Shown here: positions 49,201 to 63,639 of the stretch, one piece after another
Layout: the number at the start of each line of letters is the position of its first letter
How positions within the stretch are numbered: the stretch's first letter is position 1
DNA from: Erythrocercus mccallii
Taxonomy: Eukaryota > Chordata > Aves > Passeriformes > Dicruridae
Length of the DNA stretch: 64,000 bases
Direction: 5' to 3'
Assembly (NCBI GenBank): GCA_013397435.1
Contig: VZRG01000286.1
Coordinates: 586,826-650,825 of the forward strand
Program-made: the position numbers and the translations under genes
The notes under the pieces: model-generated
The model's input: only the letters and a program-made list of their open reading frames with translations
The model's database searches: none
What the model was told of the DNA's origin: nothing

Positions 49201-52200
49201 GTGAGCCTTAAGTATAGGCAGATTAATTGATTTCCAACCATCATACACTGAAGTACAAAGGTTCCTTAATCATCAGATTTGGATACCAGCATTAAGAAAT
49301 TCTAATTTTAACCATAAAAGTTCTGAGTGAGGTTCTCACTGTTTGTTTTTTGATCAGAAGCTTATGTCAATTTATGAGTAACACAATTGAGCTATTTTTA
49401 TTTTCTGTTGTCAAGGTTCTGGATATAATAAATCTGTTCTGGAATTTTTTGTATATTTTCTTTTTTTTTTTCCCAGGTATGCACATATTTTGATATTCTG
49501 TAGACTGAGAATTACTGAAACACCCACAGGTCTGAGGATAGTAACTAAGCATTAAAATATGACATCAGAAGATAATCACTGAAGGAGCTGGATTATTGAG
49601 TATGAGTTGCGAGTCGCTTGTTCTTTAGCTGTGCAGTACCTTATGTGCCATGGCTTACCATTTGGGATATAACATTATGCAGAACCTTCACAAATTGATT
49701 GCGGTCCAGTTCTTGGATAATCTTAGCTGGGATGATGTGAGACAAGGTACTCAGATTCAGTTTGAACTCACAAATCCTAGACATTTCCAGAATTTTATCT
49801 TGAAATAGCTCAGTGCTGACTGAGTGCCAAAAGAGGATGTCTCTTGTTTGAAGGACAATTAAAGCTACTACATTAAGTGATTATGGCATGCTAATGGCAG
49901 GGCAGCACATGCCTCTGGACCTCTCAAGTAGAATGGAATTTACAAACTACCAGCTATCATATACTGAGTGCTGTATGGATACTTGCAGAGAGGGATGGTG
50001 AGGACATTGTCATAAAGATCAGTAGGAAAGCAGCTTTGTGTAATACCTCATAGCTATCGTGGGATACAAAGAGACATAAAGAATCAGGTTGTCTATGAAG
50101 TTGCTTCTCCAGAGGTAAAAGGTTGCTCAAATATAGGACAAGTTTAAAAAGTTTGAAACCAAAGAGTGTATTTTTTCACTCCTTATAAAGTGTATGAATT
50201 GTGTGGCTGCTGCCCCTTGTATGTGAGGAAAATACAAGACCCCATTTTGTTTGTGATAGTAATATAAAAGAAGAAAGAGGAGATAATAGTGAAAGTGATA
50301 GAAAGCAGAGCCTAGGAAAAAGTCACTGGAGGAGGCCAAGAAATTCTTACGTTTCAAGGAGAATTTAATGCAGCCTGTCCAGATGCAGAGTTAAAAGCAG
50401 TGCTCTTCTTAGCAGTGCAGATAGAGTGTTAAGAAGTGCAATCCTTGATTGACCAGACAGCACTGAGAACTGTGCTGTCTTCTTAGATGACTTTGAGTGT
50501 TGCTGCCCAATTGCTGGCATTATTTGTTGGAAGAAACAGGAAGACAGAGCTCTGGAGGGAGAAGAAGGGAGTTTGGAGGGGCTGTGTCCAGTTGGCTGAG
50601 TGACATGGACAGACCCTTCAGACACCTGCAGACCCAGCAAGGAATTGTGTTTAGAAGCCTTTGCAGTACCCAGTACTATTTTTTGTGGATGAGATCCAAG
50701 CTGTAGATGTTGGAACAACTTTTTGAACTAGCAGAGGTCATAGTCTGTTACAGATATTGTAACAACGTTATATATTGTGCAGTAACAGGTGCAGGAAAAT
50801 TAAATCCTCTCTTACACCAGCTATTCAAAAGATTTCTGACAAGTCTGAAAATGACACTCCTTTCTCCTGGTGTTGTGGCCAATATCTTAATGTTGATATT
50901 ATTTTCAATATACCAGTATATTAAAAAAAAAACAAAACTGTGGGTGTTGGTGGGAGACAACTTCTTTATTATAATTTTGTTAATTTTTTTATTATTTTGA
51001 TGGGGATTTTTGCATTTTACTCGCAGGAATCTGTAGCTCATCCTCAGTAGTGTTATAGAGTCTGCTCTATCTCATCGAAAAGAATACTGAGTATTAAAGA
51101 TATTTGAAAAAGTCCAATTTTCTCCTTTTTTTTTCCTACTCTTATTAAAGCAGAAGTTGAAATTTCTAGAGTGCATTATGAAATACAATATGTAAAAAAA
51201 AGTTTTCCAGTGAACTTCTGGGGAAGATTTTATATCCTGGGATGTTAATCTTACAACTAGACCAGATTGATTAAAAGTAATATAATACATTTTTTAATTT
51301 AAATAAAGCCATGAAATGGCCGAACAACATCATTGTTATGTCAAGGTAACATTCAGGGGACACTGAAATGGATTGGCATTGGAAGTGGAATAGTCCATTT
51401 GCAGGTGGCTATCTGCCATTTCTGTGAAATAGGGTAGCTCTCAAATGGTTTGAAGATTTGTATGCCAAATTTTGTGGAAGAGTGTACAGTAGAGGAAACA
51501 GCAATAGTATTCAAAAGTTGCCAAAAGCCAGGACTGAAGTTCTGTTTTTCTTTTACACTTTTATATATGCAGTTTCTGGATACAGGTTTGCTTTAGTTTG
51601 TGGCCATTCATTTTTCCTGCTTTGATTTCATCCTTTATAAGTGATCTCTTAAATATTTTTTCTATTGCCCAGTGCTTAACTTAAGAAGATTTACTTTTTT
51701 TCAGAGATGTAAAGCTTATTCTTGAAAAATCTGCTTTTACAGGGAAATGAATAGACTATGGTGATGTTATATATTTAAGCATACTGAAGATCAACTGTAA
51801 AAAGTGCACAGTGCAATATAAGAGTCTAGTCCTGCTTTATTTCATATCCCGCTACAGACTATTTATGAAGTAGTACAGTATGCATTTATAGTGCTTACTT
51901 TTGTCTTGCAGTTCAACCTGAACCATTTTAAGATGTCCCCTGAAAATTCCTAGTACTTCTTTGTGAATGATAGATACTAATAATAACTAATAAAACCAGT
52001 TCTGAGTAACATTTGTAGCATTAAGAGATTGGTTTTTCACCTTTAGGATCAAGACTTTGTCATTTACAATGGTTTTACGTCCACATTATTGAAAAATAGT
52101 GTTTATTGTAAGTAATTTCATAATAGTTTTTCAGAAAGGAGTTACCAAAAAAATCAGTATGATAGTGTGATTAAGGCAAGACAATACCCCAGACAAATAA

Positions 52201-55200
52201 ATGAATACATTTCATGGCTATTTCATTTTTGAAAGTTAAGAGCCTAACCTTTTATACTTATCGACAGTGAGAAAATGAAGCATGCTGAACAAATTTCTTC
52301 TGTATACTAGGCTCCTTGCAAAGTAACTGGAACTTGTATGTATTCTTGTAAATGTGTGGTGCACCAGTGCTGTGCAATATAAGCATTACTTTTATTTCCA
52401 TCCTTCAGGGTTTTATTTTAACTCTTTGACTTGTGACCTGCTGTATCCATCACAAAGGAAAAACACCTTCTAATAACTTAATTTGTTGTAAAACTTAGCA
52501 TTACTGTATATATGTTGAATGCAAATACCCAACATTACAAGTTTTGAGGAAATTTTTTTGACTGTTAAAGTCCACAGCTCTGATGTGTGAGGGTATGCAA
52601 ACTTCTGCTTTCCTTACATTTCTTGAAACAGTAAGAATGCTCCTTCCTGAAAAAAACATCTGGCCATGCAACCATGCAGAAACCTTTACCTTTCAAACCC
52701 TGTGCATTTCTCGTGTGTCACTTGTGCCATGCACACGCAGCTTTAAAGCTGTGTTTTCCACTGCACAGGCATAAGTCTTACAAAGAGGAACCATTTTGCA
52801 GCAATTGAATGACTCTGGGTTTTTTTCTCATTTGTTTACTCAAAATTTGCTATTTGTATTAGTTTGTGTCAATGAATTTTTCAGAGAAAAAAAGATTTTT
52901 CTTTCACTTGTTTCAGTTGTAAGGTGTTTGTTGTGAATTTTAGATTGAAAGGTTAAGAAATCTAATTTCAGTTTCTATGAGAAATGTTTCCACAAAATGT
53001 TGGCAGTCTGGTATGTAGTATCTCTTGTGTTTGGTTTACGAATGTTTTTACTTAATTTACCTTCCAAGCTGGTTAAAAGCCTGTTCACGAATCCACAAGT
53101 TTCAATGCCCTCTTCTTAATGCAAAAGAGAGATTGAAGGGTAAAAATCACTAGTGAGGGACAGAACAAAAACCTACAATTCCAGAAATAAACCATTGTTC
53201 ATGTGTATATGTTGTATTCATTGCAAGGAGAAACAGATCTGGAGGCTCAGTTCTCTCAGGTGAAAATATTTTTTTTTTTTCCTTGTTTATGCATGATGAC
53301 CTGGTGATGAGTGTTACCAAGTGGCACTGACCTGCATGATCCTACCTTCCTTTAAGTGAAGGGCTGAAGTTGTTACTGGAATTCCATCTCCTTACAAATC
53401 ATGTTGCCAGTGTTTAGTCTCTCTCATCTTTTCACAAGTATCTCCTTATTATTTTTAGATCCTGAATACCTGTCTCTGTAGATTATTAAATTCCTGATGT
53501 CAGTTTGTACTCAATTTATTCCTGAACAGTCATTCTTTAACTACATGCATGTATTAACCATGGGGTTACATACATCTTTGCGCTAAGGTGTACCATGTGT
53601 GGTTTATATGAATATTTTAGTAAAAATTATTAATCCTTTCCTAAGGTTAAAATGTAGAGGCAAAGTGTAAGTTAAGCAATTTGTTTAACACTGGAGAAGT
53701 GTCAAAGTCAAAAGTAAATTTCAAATAATTTTACTCTGTGTAGGTTACTTAACCCAAGTTCCCCCTCTGAAAGCTGGGATTTTATGTTTGCAAAATTCAC
53801 TGGTTTTAACTTGCCTGTTGTACAGAGATGAAGATTGTCAATGTAAGTGATAGACAAGGCTGCTTTAGCTGTGGTTTTATCAGAAACTTATTCCCTGGAT
53901 ATTAGAGTTTCTCTCCTAGATTAGCCTCTATCTCCTTGTGCCATAGATTTGTGGGTTAATAAATATTCTAATCTTATCATATTAATTATTTTATAAAACT
54001 GAATTACTAATTTCTTAGTTTATAATGTTCTACCACTGTTCCTGTGATTCGTAATTGCCTTTTGGAATTTTTTTAAACCTAAGCTATTCACATTGAAAGG
54101 CCTTGCCCACAAGGTCAAACGCAGACGTTCAGTTTTGTTTAGAAGTAAGCTTTACTAAACTTTAGTGTTGAACTGAAAAGTGATGTCTTTGTGTGGGATT
54201 AACCTTCCATCTCGGAGCTGTTGCTGTCCCTGTAGCCTAGGACTGTTCATTGCTGTGGCACTCTCCTGATTTTTCCCTTGAGGAGGGTAGGTTGAGTTGT
54301 TCTTCTGTTGATCATTTTGTATCTGGAGGCCTTTCCCACTCCCCTCAATTTTGTTTTACCACTGAATGGGACTATGGTAATGCTTTTGCTTTGTCCCTCT
54401 CTCATTGTCTTTCTGACTAACGGATAGAAATGTCAGGCATAGAGAACAGCCCCAAACTGTGACCTCTGTAACATTCCCCTTCAGCTGATTGACGTTCAGG
54501 CAGCTGCTGAGAGAAATCCTCACAATTCAGAGGTTAGTGTACTTGCTGAATGAGTTCCCCAGTGTCAATCCAGTTAGCCCAATTGCCACATTCTGGGAAT
54601 GGTGGTCTTTAAACGCTAGATTAAAGATTCTGCACCTGCCAGTGATATGGTGCTTCCCCCTTCCCTCCACAACTGTGTGTCACCTTGAATGCTTCCAGGC
54701 TTTGCGGTCCAATTACAAAGGCAGCTTTTGTCCAATTAGGATTCTCAAAATGCTTTGTACCACTACTCTTTTTGCTTAGGGTTTGGTTTTTTTTTCAGAG
54801 TGGGGTGTTTGTTTGTTGTTGTAAGCCCAGCTAAACTCAAGTGTGGTAAGTTTTTTGTTTTTTTAACAAATGTTAGCTTTTGACACTTCACTTAGAAAAT
54901 TAAACAGCAACACAAAATTTGTATTAAAATAAATATGGATTATTTCTCTCAGTGCAAACGTGCCAGAAAAAAATAAAGCAGAAAAAGTCCTAGCAGAAAA
55001 AAGGATGAAGAAGGATGTATACATTGGTCAAATCCTTACTGTGTCAAAATAATTTTCTTGCCGTTTGAAGAATTATAAACCTTATCAGGAGTTAAATTAT
55101 TATTAGTAGTAGTAGTATCAGTCTTTTATTAGCACTTTAAATCTTCATTTAGAACACCTGTCTTTATTTACATCTTCACTATTATGATGTAAAATTTATA

Positions 55201-58200
55201 GAAGTAGCTAATGGACCCTGCGTTTTCTGCATCTTTCCCCTTGGACCCCATAGCTAGAACAGAGCATTGAATGCTAAGAAAATGCCTGAGAGGGAACTCT
55301 AAAAATTCTTCTTAAAAGTGGTAGGTTGTCAGGAACATTGCCCTTAATTTGCTTTTCTACACTGGTTAAGAAAGTTTCAGTGTGGCTGACTTGACTGTGG
55401 GCTTTGCAGTGATACTTCATCATAAATGTTGGTGTTTGCATATCTGGCCTGAGGATTTTCTGATTTTCCATACTGATCATGATTTCTGTTACTGTTAAAT
55501 GGCATAACATGTTGTCAGTTCTTTGTACAAAATTAATCATAATATTGTGCTTTTCCATTTTCACCATAAAGTGTTAAGTGTTCTTTCTTTGAAAATCTCG
55601 TAATTGTTGTTGAGGTGGAAATTTATATGTAATTATTTGCCAAATATTAGCACACTTCTGCAGGTCAACTACTTGTATACTTATCTATATTTAAGATAAA
55701 TAATTGAAATTTAGAATATTCATCCTGTCAACAAGTGAAAGAACAAACTTGTAGCTCAGCTCAGCAGTGTTGCAGGAGAAAGGCTGGTAGTACATTATTT
55801 TTTAGCAGAATAGGGGAGTTTTGGGTTCTTTTACCTTGCACTGCAAATATTCTTGGCATCTCTTCAGCAAATGTTGGAATGACTACCTTTGTTTTTCACT
55901 TGTGTTTAATATATTTAGTAAAAAAGTGGTTTATTATTCTGTGCAAGATGAATTTTATTTCAGTGTATTATCTAGGATTTTCATGGCTAAAGAATGGCAG
56001 GCTGGACTTCATAGGATAGATGTTAATCCCTCTGAAATCTCCAGAAAAGACTTGTTGTTAAAGGAAAAAAAAGGACGTATATCCATTCTTCTTCGTGACT
56101 TCTGGTTTTGTGTGTGGTGTTCCTGGGTTTATGAGGAGTAGTCTTTGACATTGGTTTTCTGATTGCCAGTTAGTATTTCATGAATCAAATATCAGGAAAA
56201 TATTAGAAAATGTGGGGAGCCTTTACTACGTCCCAGAAAATGCAGGTTTCATTCAGGTGAATAAAACTTCTATTTTATTAAAAAAAAGTTCAAGAATGAA
56301 TCATCTGTCTGAAAACACATGAGATCAAAAATTTTCATTTTAAAATTGAAATAATTAAAGCCTGGTAATTTTTCAGCTGGTTCAGAATTATGTGATGCTG
56401 ATAGAGATACAGATATATATTTGATCAATGAAAAGGTTGCTCTGAATGTAATAGGTTCTTAGGAAGTTCTAACTTCTTTTGAAAAAGCCAATGGCATTGA
56501 GAGGCTGTGTCTTGACTGCCTCAACAATTGTTGAATCAGGTATAATCCAGTTATAAATATCTCCAATGGCTACTGCCCATGTAAAATGAGATACACCTTT
56601 CTGACTACCCCATTTTTTTCACTGTCACCATTCAAGGTGATTGTTCCAGCAGCACTGGGCCATGGTTTATCAAATTCCATTCTTTAATAGCTTGAAGTCA
56701 CTTTATCATTTTGGTTTGCATTTAGTAACTAAAATTAGTTTTAGAGAGATGTGTGGATTCTGTATGTGGAATGCAATGGAGCTAGGTTTGCATGATACTG
56801 CTTTCAGCAGAGCCACAACAGCTGAAAAGTTCAGTAAAATTGGTCAGAAGTGCTGGAAAGTCAAATGAACAGAAGCCCATGCACACAATGTTGCTATTTG
56901 CATTTGGCTACAGTTCAAAAGAGAGACTCATCTTCTACATCCATTGTTTTCTCTTTTTAACATTATATATAGCATCCAAGCATTTGGCTTTTTAAATAGT
57001 GGTCTTACACCTTTAGCAGAATTCAGAAAGAATTTATTTTCACATTTTCAATTTCTTGTGGCTCTAACCTAAATCATAAAAATATAGGTGCTGGTTGTCT
57101 TTTTTTTATTTCTTCAATATGCGTCTTTCATGGTTTCTTCCCATAAAGTTCTTTGTTTTCTTTTTGAGCTGAGGTTATTTCTAATAATTAAAAAAGACTG
57201 AGTTTTAAAAAATCATTTAGAAGGAAGGTACCTTTGCAGTCCCTAAAAATGTGTAGTAATATTTTTAGAGCAGATAACTTAAAATAGTTTGGACTTTAAC
57301 TACAACTCCTGCAAATCTGTAATCAGATTAAAATTATTGAAGTCAAATGTACAGTATCCCTTTAAATTCCTTTAGTACAGGACATTGTTGTTCAGTTTTT
57401 GTATTCTGCATAGAGGACAAGCTAGATCAGCAGTTGCCATCCTTTGCATTTCACTCACTTGGTGCTGTATGCTTCTATAGCTTAAAAATTGCTCCTCTAT
57501 TCTGTTCCTGGACATCAACTACTGATTTCACAGCCAATTTACTGTGCAAAAATGGTTCATCTCTTAGATACAGAAATTCTGAACGGTAGAATGTATCTGC
57601 CTAAAGCCAGAGTTTAGTTGAGCTGATCTGCAGAAATCTCCAAACCTCAAACCAAATGTTGTTAGAGAAATGCTGTAATCAGCAGCCATTTTCATGGAAA
57701 AATACTACGCACTGTGAATAAAGTTAGTTCAAGTCTGCATAAACAAAGACTAGTAAATATAGTGGATGATTAGGAACTATATTCTTCAAAAAGTCTCCTT
57801 TTCTTGTTGCTATTTATAATAAATATTCCTTTTCTGCAGCTATTTATAATAAATTCCAAATTGAATTTAAAGAATAGTTTGATGCAGCTTGTCTAAGAAA
57901 ATTAAAAGCCTGAATTTGCCAGTTCTGTAGGAGTTTGGGTAAGGCATGGAGCAGACATGAGGGAGAGCCCAAAACCAAAGACTAAAATTCTTCTACTCCT
58001 CTCTCTTCTACTTATGTTATTTACTGGATTGTTACTTAGATAATAAAAATAATATTGGTTGTATGTAAAAACATTTTGACTTGGAGATGTAATAGATGAG
58101 AAAGGCAGAAAGATATATGCTAGTGATTTTGAAAATTATTATGGAAATCCTAGGAGAAAACTACCGACATAAACTTTGCATTGAGGACAATTTTCAATGG

Positions 58201-58729
58201 TTTTCAAAAGACTTGGTAGAGCAGGAATGTTGGCAAAACATTCCTGCTTTGATGGTCATGGATGCTCTTGATGTTCTCACTTTTGGAGAGAAGGAGTGGA
58301 GACAAGTTCAAGGAAGACTGAACTAAAGCTTGTTCCAGCATGTAAGCTTAACTTTTAACTGATTAGCCACAGTGTGTTCAGAATTGTTTATATTTGGGCT
58401 TCTGATTAACTTCTGAATATGAATATGATATAATACATAAATGAACAAAGATTTTGTAATCACACGTTATATTCAAACACCTTCTCAAGAAGCTTGTGAA
58501 AGGAGGAAATAGAACTAGCTTCTAATTAATAAATTTTAAAAACTCTGTTAAAGCAAATTGTATTCAATAACAAAGAAAGGAAAATTAAATCTGTAATATC
58601 AGTGAAGTAGTTTTTCATTGGTAATTCCAAGGACAAGAAAGATATGAGCAAAATTAGCTTTTCTGTAAGTTAGTAAATAAAGGAGTAAATTCACATCTGG
58701 ACCGACAGAGGCCAACGGTATCAGCTTTG
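43230..58729 (+). other. ARB2A: ARB2A downstream intron, part 2 (15.5 kb, repeat-poor)
   Basis: The longest stretch of the window without a recognised transposon. It contains only short simple-repeat tracts (near 44895-44925 TA, 46455-46495 TG/TA, several T runs). The segment near 50360-50810 is less AT-rich and has overlapping open frames on both strands, but I cannot link it to any family. No exon was recognised. Could include regulatory sequence, but nothing here proves it. Confidence 0.45.
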
Positions 58730-59475
58730 ATAAGGTTAAATACAGAGCCTACTCTTGACCACAACAATCCCATGCACATGTACAGGCTGAGAGCAAAGTG
58801 CCTGGAAAGCTTCCCTTTTCCAGAAAAGAACCTGAGGATGCAGATCAACAGTGGCTGAACATGGGCCAGCAGTGTGAGCAAATGGCCAAGAAAGCTGATG
58901 ACATCCTGGCCTGTTACCAGGAATAGTGTGCCAGCAGGACCAGGGCAGTGATTCCTCTGTACTCAGCTGAGGCTGCACCTCGAATCCTGCATTCAGTTTT
59001 GGACCCTTCATCACAAGAAAGACAATTAGGTGCTGGAACAAATCCAGAGAAGGCAAACAGAGTTGGAGAAGTATCTGGAGCACAGGTCTGATGAGGAATG
59101 ACTGAGGGAGCTGGTGTTGTTTAGCCTGGAGAAAAGCAGGTTCAGGAGAAACCTTACTGCTCTCTCCAACTGCCTTGAAAGGAGGTTGTAGCAGGTGGGC
59201 ATTTGTCACTTCTCCCAGATAACAAGCAATAAGATGAAAGGAAGTGGTTCAAGTGGTGCTAGGATAGGTTTAGTTTACATATTAGGAAGAATTTCTTGTC
59301 CAAAACAATTATCAAATGCTGACACAGGCTGCTTACGGCAGTGGTTGAGTCACCAGCGCTGGAGGGATTTAAAATATGTGTAGATGTGGCGCTCTGGGAT
59401 ATGGTTTTATGGTGGGTTTGACAGTGCTGGGTTAACAGCTGGACTTAGTAATCTTATGGGTCTTTTCTAACTTAA
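58730..59475 (+). mobile_element. CR1 LINE 3' part
   Basis: CR1 blocks in order: CATGTACAGGCTGAGAGCAA, CTGAACATGGGCCAGCAGTG, GGGAGCTGGTGTTGTTTAGC, CTGGAGAAAAGCAGGTTCAG, CCTTGAAAGGAGGTTGTAGC, ATATTAGGAAGAATTTCTTG, and an eroded 3' end near AATCTTATGGGTCTTTTCTA. The terminal 8-base repeat is lost or unreadable. Same orientation as ARB2A. Confidence 0.9.
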
Positions 59476-61600
59476 GAGCCAAGACTTTACAGTATTTTTT
59501 GGAAAACCTCTTAACAGGAGGATGTAACTATAGTCAATAGGAATAATTATGCCTTTTCTCACGTAATTTTGTAAGCAATGAATGAATGAAAGATCTGCTA
59601 GGTAACACGTGGAAATTCTGTTGTGAAGGATCAGAAAGAAACTGAGGAAATAAATATGGAGGGAAAAATGTACCATGTTGTTATTGGTGAATATTTTAAT
59701 ACTAAATCATGGGTCTGGGTAGTTTCTATATTTGGTGGGAATGTACCATGCAGTGGGAACTTTCCCAGTGAGATGCAATTTTAGGTATAGGTTCAGAGCA
59801 TGACTGGTGTATATGATGAGATGCATATGAGACAGGAAGTTTTGTACGGGAGAAAAAAATCTAGTAATTTAAAGATAAGACTGAGGAGGCCTGTAGATTG
59901 ACAAGTGCAGATAGATGCTGCTCTGCCATGAGCAAAGTTGGTGATGGTCTTCTGTGCTTGGGCTAGTAGAGCTGTACAAAGCATCTGACCAGGTCAGCCT
60001 GGGTAGAACTGTTGCAGATGTGCCTTTTGAGGTATCCTTCCCCCAGTACCTTAGCCTGCAGCCGCATCCAAAGTGATGCTGTGGATGCAGTTGCATACTT
60101 TATATTCTAAGCTGATTCCAAGTCTGTGTATCAGATGATATTTGTAAGATAATTGAGCAACTCCACCAGGAGACATGGGGAAAGGAGTTAAAAAAAAAAG
60201 GAGATTACTAGTTAACCTTTAAATCAACACTCTTGCAGTGTTTTGAAATGACTTTGGATGTCTGCCTCACAACAGATTGTGCAATAGAAGAATGAGAGCA
60301 GCTATTGATCCTTCTGGAAAAGAATCCATTTTTTTGGCATGTTGAAACATGCTTACTAAAAGCAGCAGAAGTTACTTTGTGAGAATGCAGAGTGGCAGTT
60401 TGATTATTTGGAAATATCAATGTTCCTCTCATTTAAATTACAAAATTTAATGGGTAACTGATAATGCTAATGATCAGAAATACTGTTTTTCTTCTGAAAG
60501 GCTCTAAGCTTGTTAAGTAAAATCCAGTGACTGCAAGACTGTTTACTAATAACACAATAATGACATAATTACAAATTGATATCTTCAGAAAAGTATCAAA
60601 AAGCAAATATGAAATATTCTTATTTTGCTTATATGGGAATAATATAGTTTCCCTGTTAGAGTGGGTTTTTAATAACAATTAAATAATTTTACAAAAACCG
60701 AGATTTCTGATACTTACTTAGGGAATTTGAGCCACATGTGATAATGAACTTGGAAAAATTTAAGGTCCTGTCCCCCACCCCAAATCATAATTTTATCAGT
60801 AAAATAATATATTTTTCAAACTTTCTAAAGCTTTAATCTACGTGACTGCTTTTTTGAATATTCTTTTCCCAGTCTTTCATTGTTTGTTGACTTGCTCTCC
60901 CTCAACTTGTTTGTCTTTTATTGTCTCGTGATGGTTTTACCCTTACCTGGTCTTGAAGGGAGGTGTGTGGCTGGATCTCAGGGAGTGAATTGTGTGTGCA
61001 ATCCTGTGCTGAATGGGGGCCTAGGAAAGGAATTTCTGACAAAGGTGGTTACCAAGGCTGATTGTCTCATAATATCATCAGAAGTAGCAGTGTTGGAAGG
61101 AGATAAAAATGCTTTTATTCTTCCAAGTGTCCACATGTAGTGTAATTTTTTTTTTCCCAATATAAATGGATGAGTACACTGTTCCTGCATATTCCAGCCG
61201 CAGTATCTGGCTTTAGAGATTATTTGTGTGAAGCCTCTTAACCTTCTCACAGTTAGTGTTTATGATGGTCATTTCTTGGTTCTGTTGAGACATTCTTATG
61301 ATCTATGTTACTTACTTTCCTTTATATCTTCGCATTAAGTGTAGTTACAAGTCTGGGCATTTCTTAGGAAGTTTAGAATTTAGAGGATGAAGGATAAGGC
61401 ACTGAAGTTTGAACTATGGCCTGCTCATTTGTAAAATGGTACATTTCTTGCAGCATTTTCATATTTGGTGTTTGTATCGGAGTAGTAACAGGTTTGCGTT
61501 CAGAACTGATGAAGAACCACAACCACAGGACACCTGTGTCTCTAAGAAGAGCGGATGGAACTTTTCTGTGGAAAATGGCATTTGACATAAAAATTAGAGC

Positions 61601-61664
61601 TGCAACTTCACTGCTACTATTTGTATTATGTATGACAGTTCAGTGACATTTTTGACAAAACATA
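61601..61664 (+). repeat. 64-bp direct repeat, copy 1
   Basis: Begins TGCAACTTCACTGCTACTAT and ends TTTTTGACAAAACATA. It matches 62207-62270 at about 60 of 64 positions without gaps. The flanks differ. Confidence 0.9.
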
Positions 61665-62206
61665 ATAGTTTTCTCCCAGGTGGCAATTCTTTTTACCTTG
61701 ATACTCTCTCTCTTCAAAAAGTATCCATTCTTTCTTTTCTCTTCTCTTCCTACCATGAACAGTTTCATCCCTTTTACACAATTTCTAACTGATGATGAGT
61801 TGTGCTCACAGATCAAGATTAGCAGCCCAGGATAGAACTCAAATGAAACCTTCAGCTGAATATTGTGCAAAGACAGAAACTTGTCTCCAAATAAATGTCC
61901 TGTTCAGGAGAGGTGGCACATCAGATGAATGTCTGGTATCAAAATCAGTTTATGGCTCTGAAAGTGTTAACCCCACACAGCCTCTTGAAATTTTATCAGG
62001 TTGTTACTATCTGTTAAGTTTCCATAGTTATAGTATTATAATGTATTTTAAAGTTACACAGCTAGGTTCCAGAAAATTCTGCATAAAATCTCATACTGGT
62101 CAGATTCAATTTTATATAACAAGCAGCTTAACTTCAGGAAGTCACTCTCTTTTGATTTATAAGTAGCAGGGTAGTAGTTTCATTTAAAATATCAGTTTTA
62201 TCAGGT

Positions 62207-62270
62207 TGCAACTTCACTGCTAGTATTTGTATTACGTATGAAAGTTCAGTGACATTTTTGACAAAGCATA
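62207..62270 (+). repeat. 64-bp direct repeat, copy 2
   Basis: Begins TGCAACTTCACTGCTAGTAT and ends TTTTTGACAAAGCATA, 606 bp downstream of copy 1 in the same orientation. Confidence 0.9.
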
Positions 62271-63639
62271 TTTTCAATTGCTTCAGTTTTCTTTTGTGAG
62301 AAGTACAGTAACATTTGTCCTACTTTTGGGTTCCTCTCAGTAATATTCATTTAATAGTAAAAAATAATTACTAAATGTCTGGTGTAGAAAACTAAATTCT
62401 AGAGATGCTTACATGGGCTAGAAATGTGTATTTCTGAAGTGATTCTTATTAATATTTTACAGTTGCTAGTTTAGGAACTGAATCACCATTGACTTTTTTG
62501 TAGTATTCCTAATGATACCCATGTAGATGCATTGCATAATATTTAACACACAAATAAAGGACTGATCCCTGAAATCTGCACTATCAGTGGATACAGAGAA
62601 AGGTATCCAGATTATCCTTGGAAGGTTTACCTAAGGTTTTCCAGAGATATTTCTGCTTACATTTTAAATTAAGCAGCTTGTGATGGTAGAGATGAGGAGA
62701 CACCAGCTCTCTCCTCCCTCTCTCTGGCAGTACCTTCTTCTCAGGTGTTTGCAGTGTATCAGATGACTTTGTTCATGCTTGATGGATGCTAAAGCAGACA
62801 CAAAGGAGAGGAATAGACAGGAATAAGAGTAGAAATTGGACCCATTTTGACACCCGCATGGCTGCTGTGTGGAAACTTAGGCTCTTCAGAATAGCTGCCC
62901 AGTGAGAATCACCGTCCAGATACTCACTTCTTCCATCATTGACATTGTAAAGGGAACAGTGGGCTGGGCTTCCCTGAATAACTCTTTTGGTAACAGTTTT
63001 ATTTCAAAGTGTTGAATGATTATGAAGTCTGAATTGTCTTAATTCTGCCTCCATGTGGTCATTCCAGATCTAAAAAAGCAATTGAGAGTCTTGTACAGTT
63101 CTTTTCCAGACTGTCACTGTTAAGAGGTTTTCAGTCTCCATCAGCACACTGTGTAAAAACTTCCCATGGGCAAAACATATATTTGTATCCATCTTATGCA
63201 TCTTATCTTTTTCTGTGTACATTTCCTCTTTTTTGTTTTAATATGTGCCATTACAGACAATAACAACTGAAAAACTGTAAAAACTGAAAAGCCAAAACCC
63301 AATAAAAAAGTAAAAGTGACTATTAGACTCCTTTAAAAATACATGAAGTGTACCTCTGTCCAGAAAATGGCTGTCTGGTTTTCATAACGATTTACTTACT
63401 AAGATGCCAAGATCTGTTTAGATACATCAGTAACTTTATAAATACAGGTTCTCATTGGAAAATTACCTGCATTATTATTATTATTGTTGTGTGATGGAAA
63501 GAATCACACAACAGAAATGTATGATCTGATTACTTTATATACACAGTACTTGACTGTGAAATAATACTTGAAGTAATTTTCATACTTAGGTGGGCATATG
63601 ACTGAAGTTTGTTGTAATCAGGAAGTATAAGAGGAAGGT

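Larger units (their letters stand above)
59476..63639 (+). other. ARB2A: ARB2A downstream intron, part 3
   Basis: AT-rich intron. The only structure seen is a 64-bp direct repeat (61601-61664 and 62207-62270). The 124-codon open frame at 61792-62166, between the repeat copies, has no recognisable domain and I treat it as chance. Confidence 0.5.

Noticed and set aside
50360..50810. Less AT-rich segment with open frames on both strands, possibly an old retrogene
   Set aside because: No protein similarity recognised, and neither frame shows a motif or a poly-A tail. Not enough to call.
61792..62166. 124-codon open frame on the + strand
   Set aside because: No recognised domain or splice context, composition like the surrounding intron. 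In 64 kb of AT-rich DNA a few frames of this length are expected by chance.
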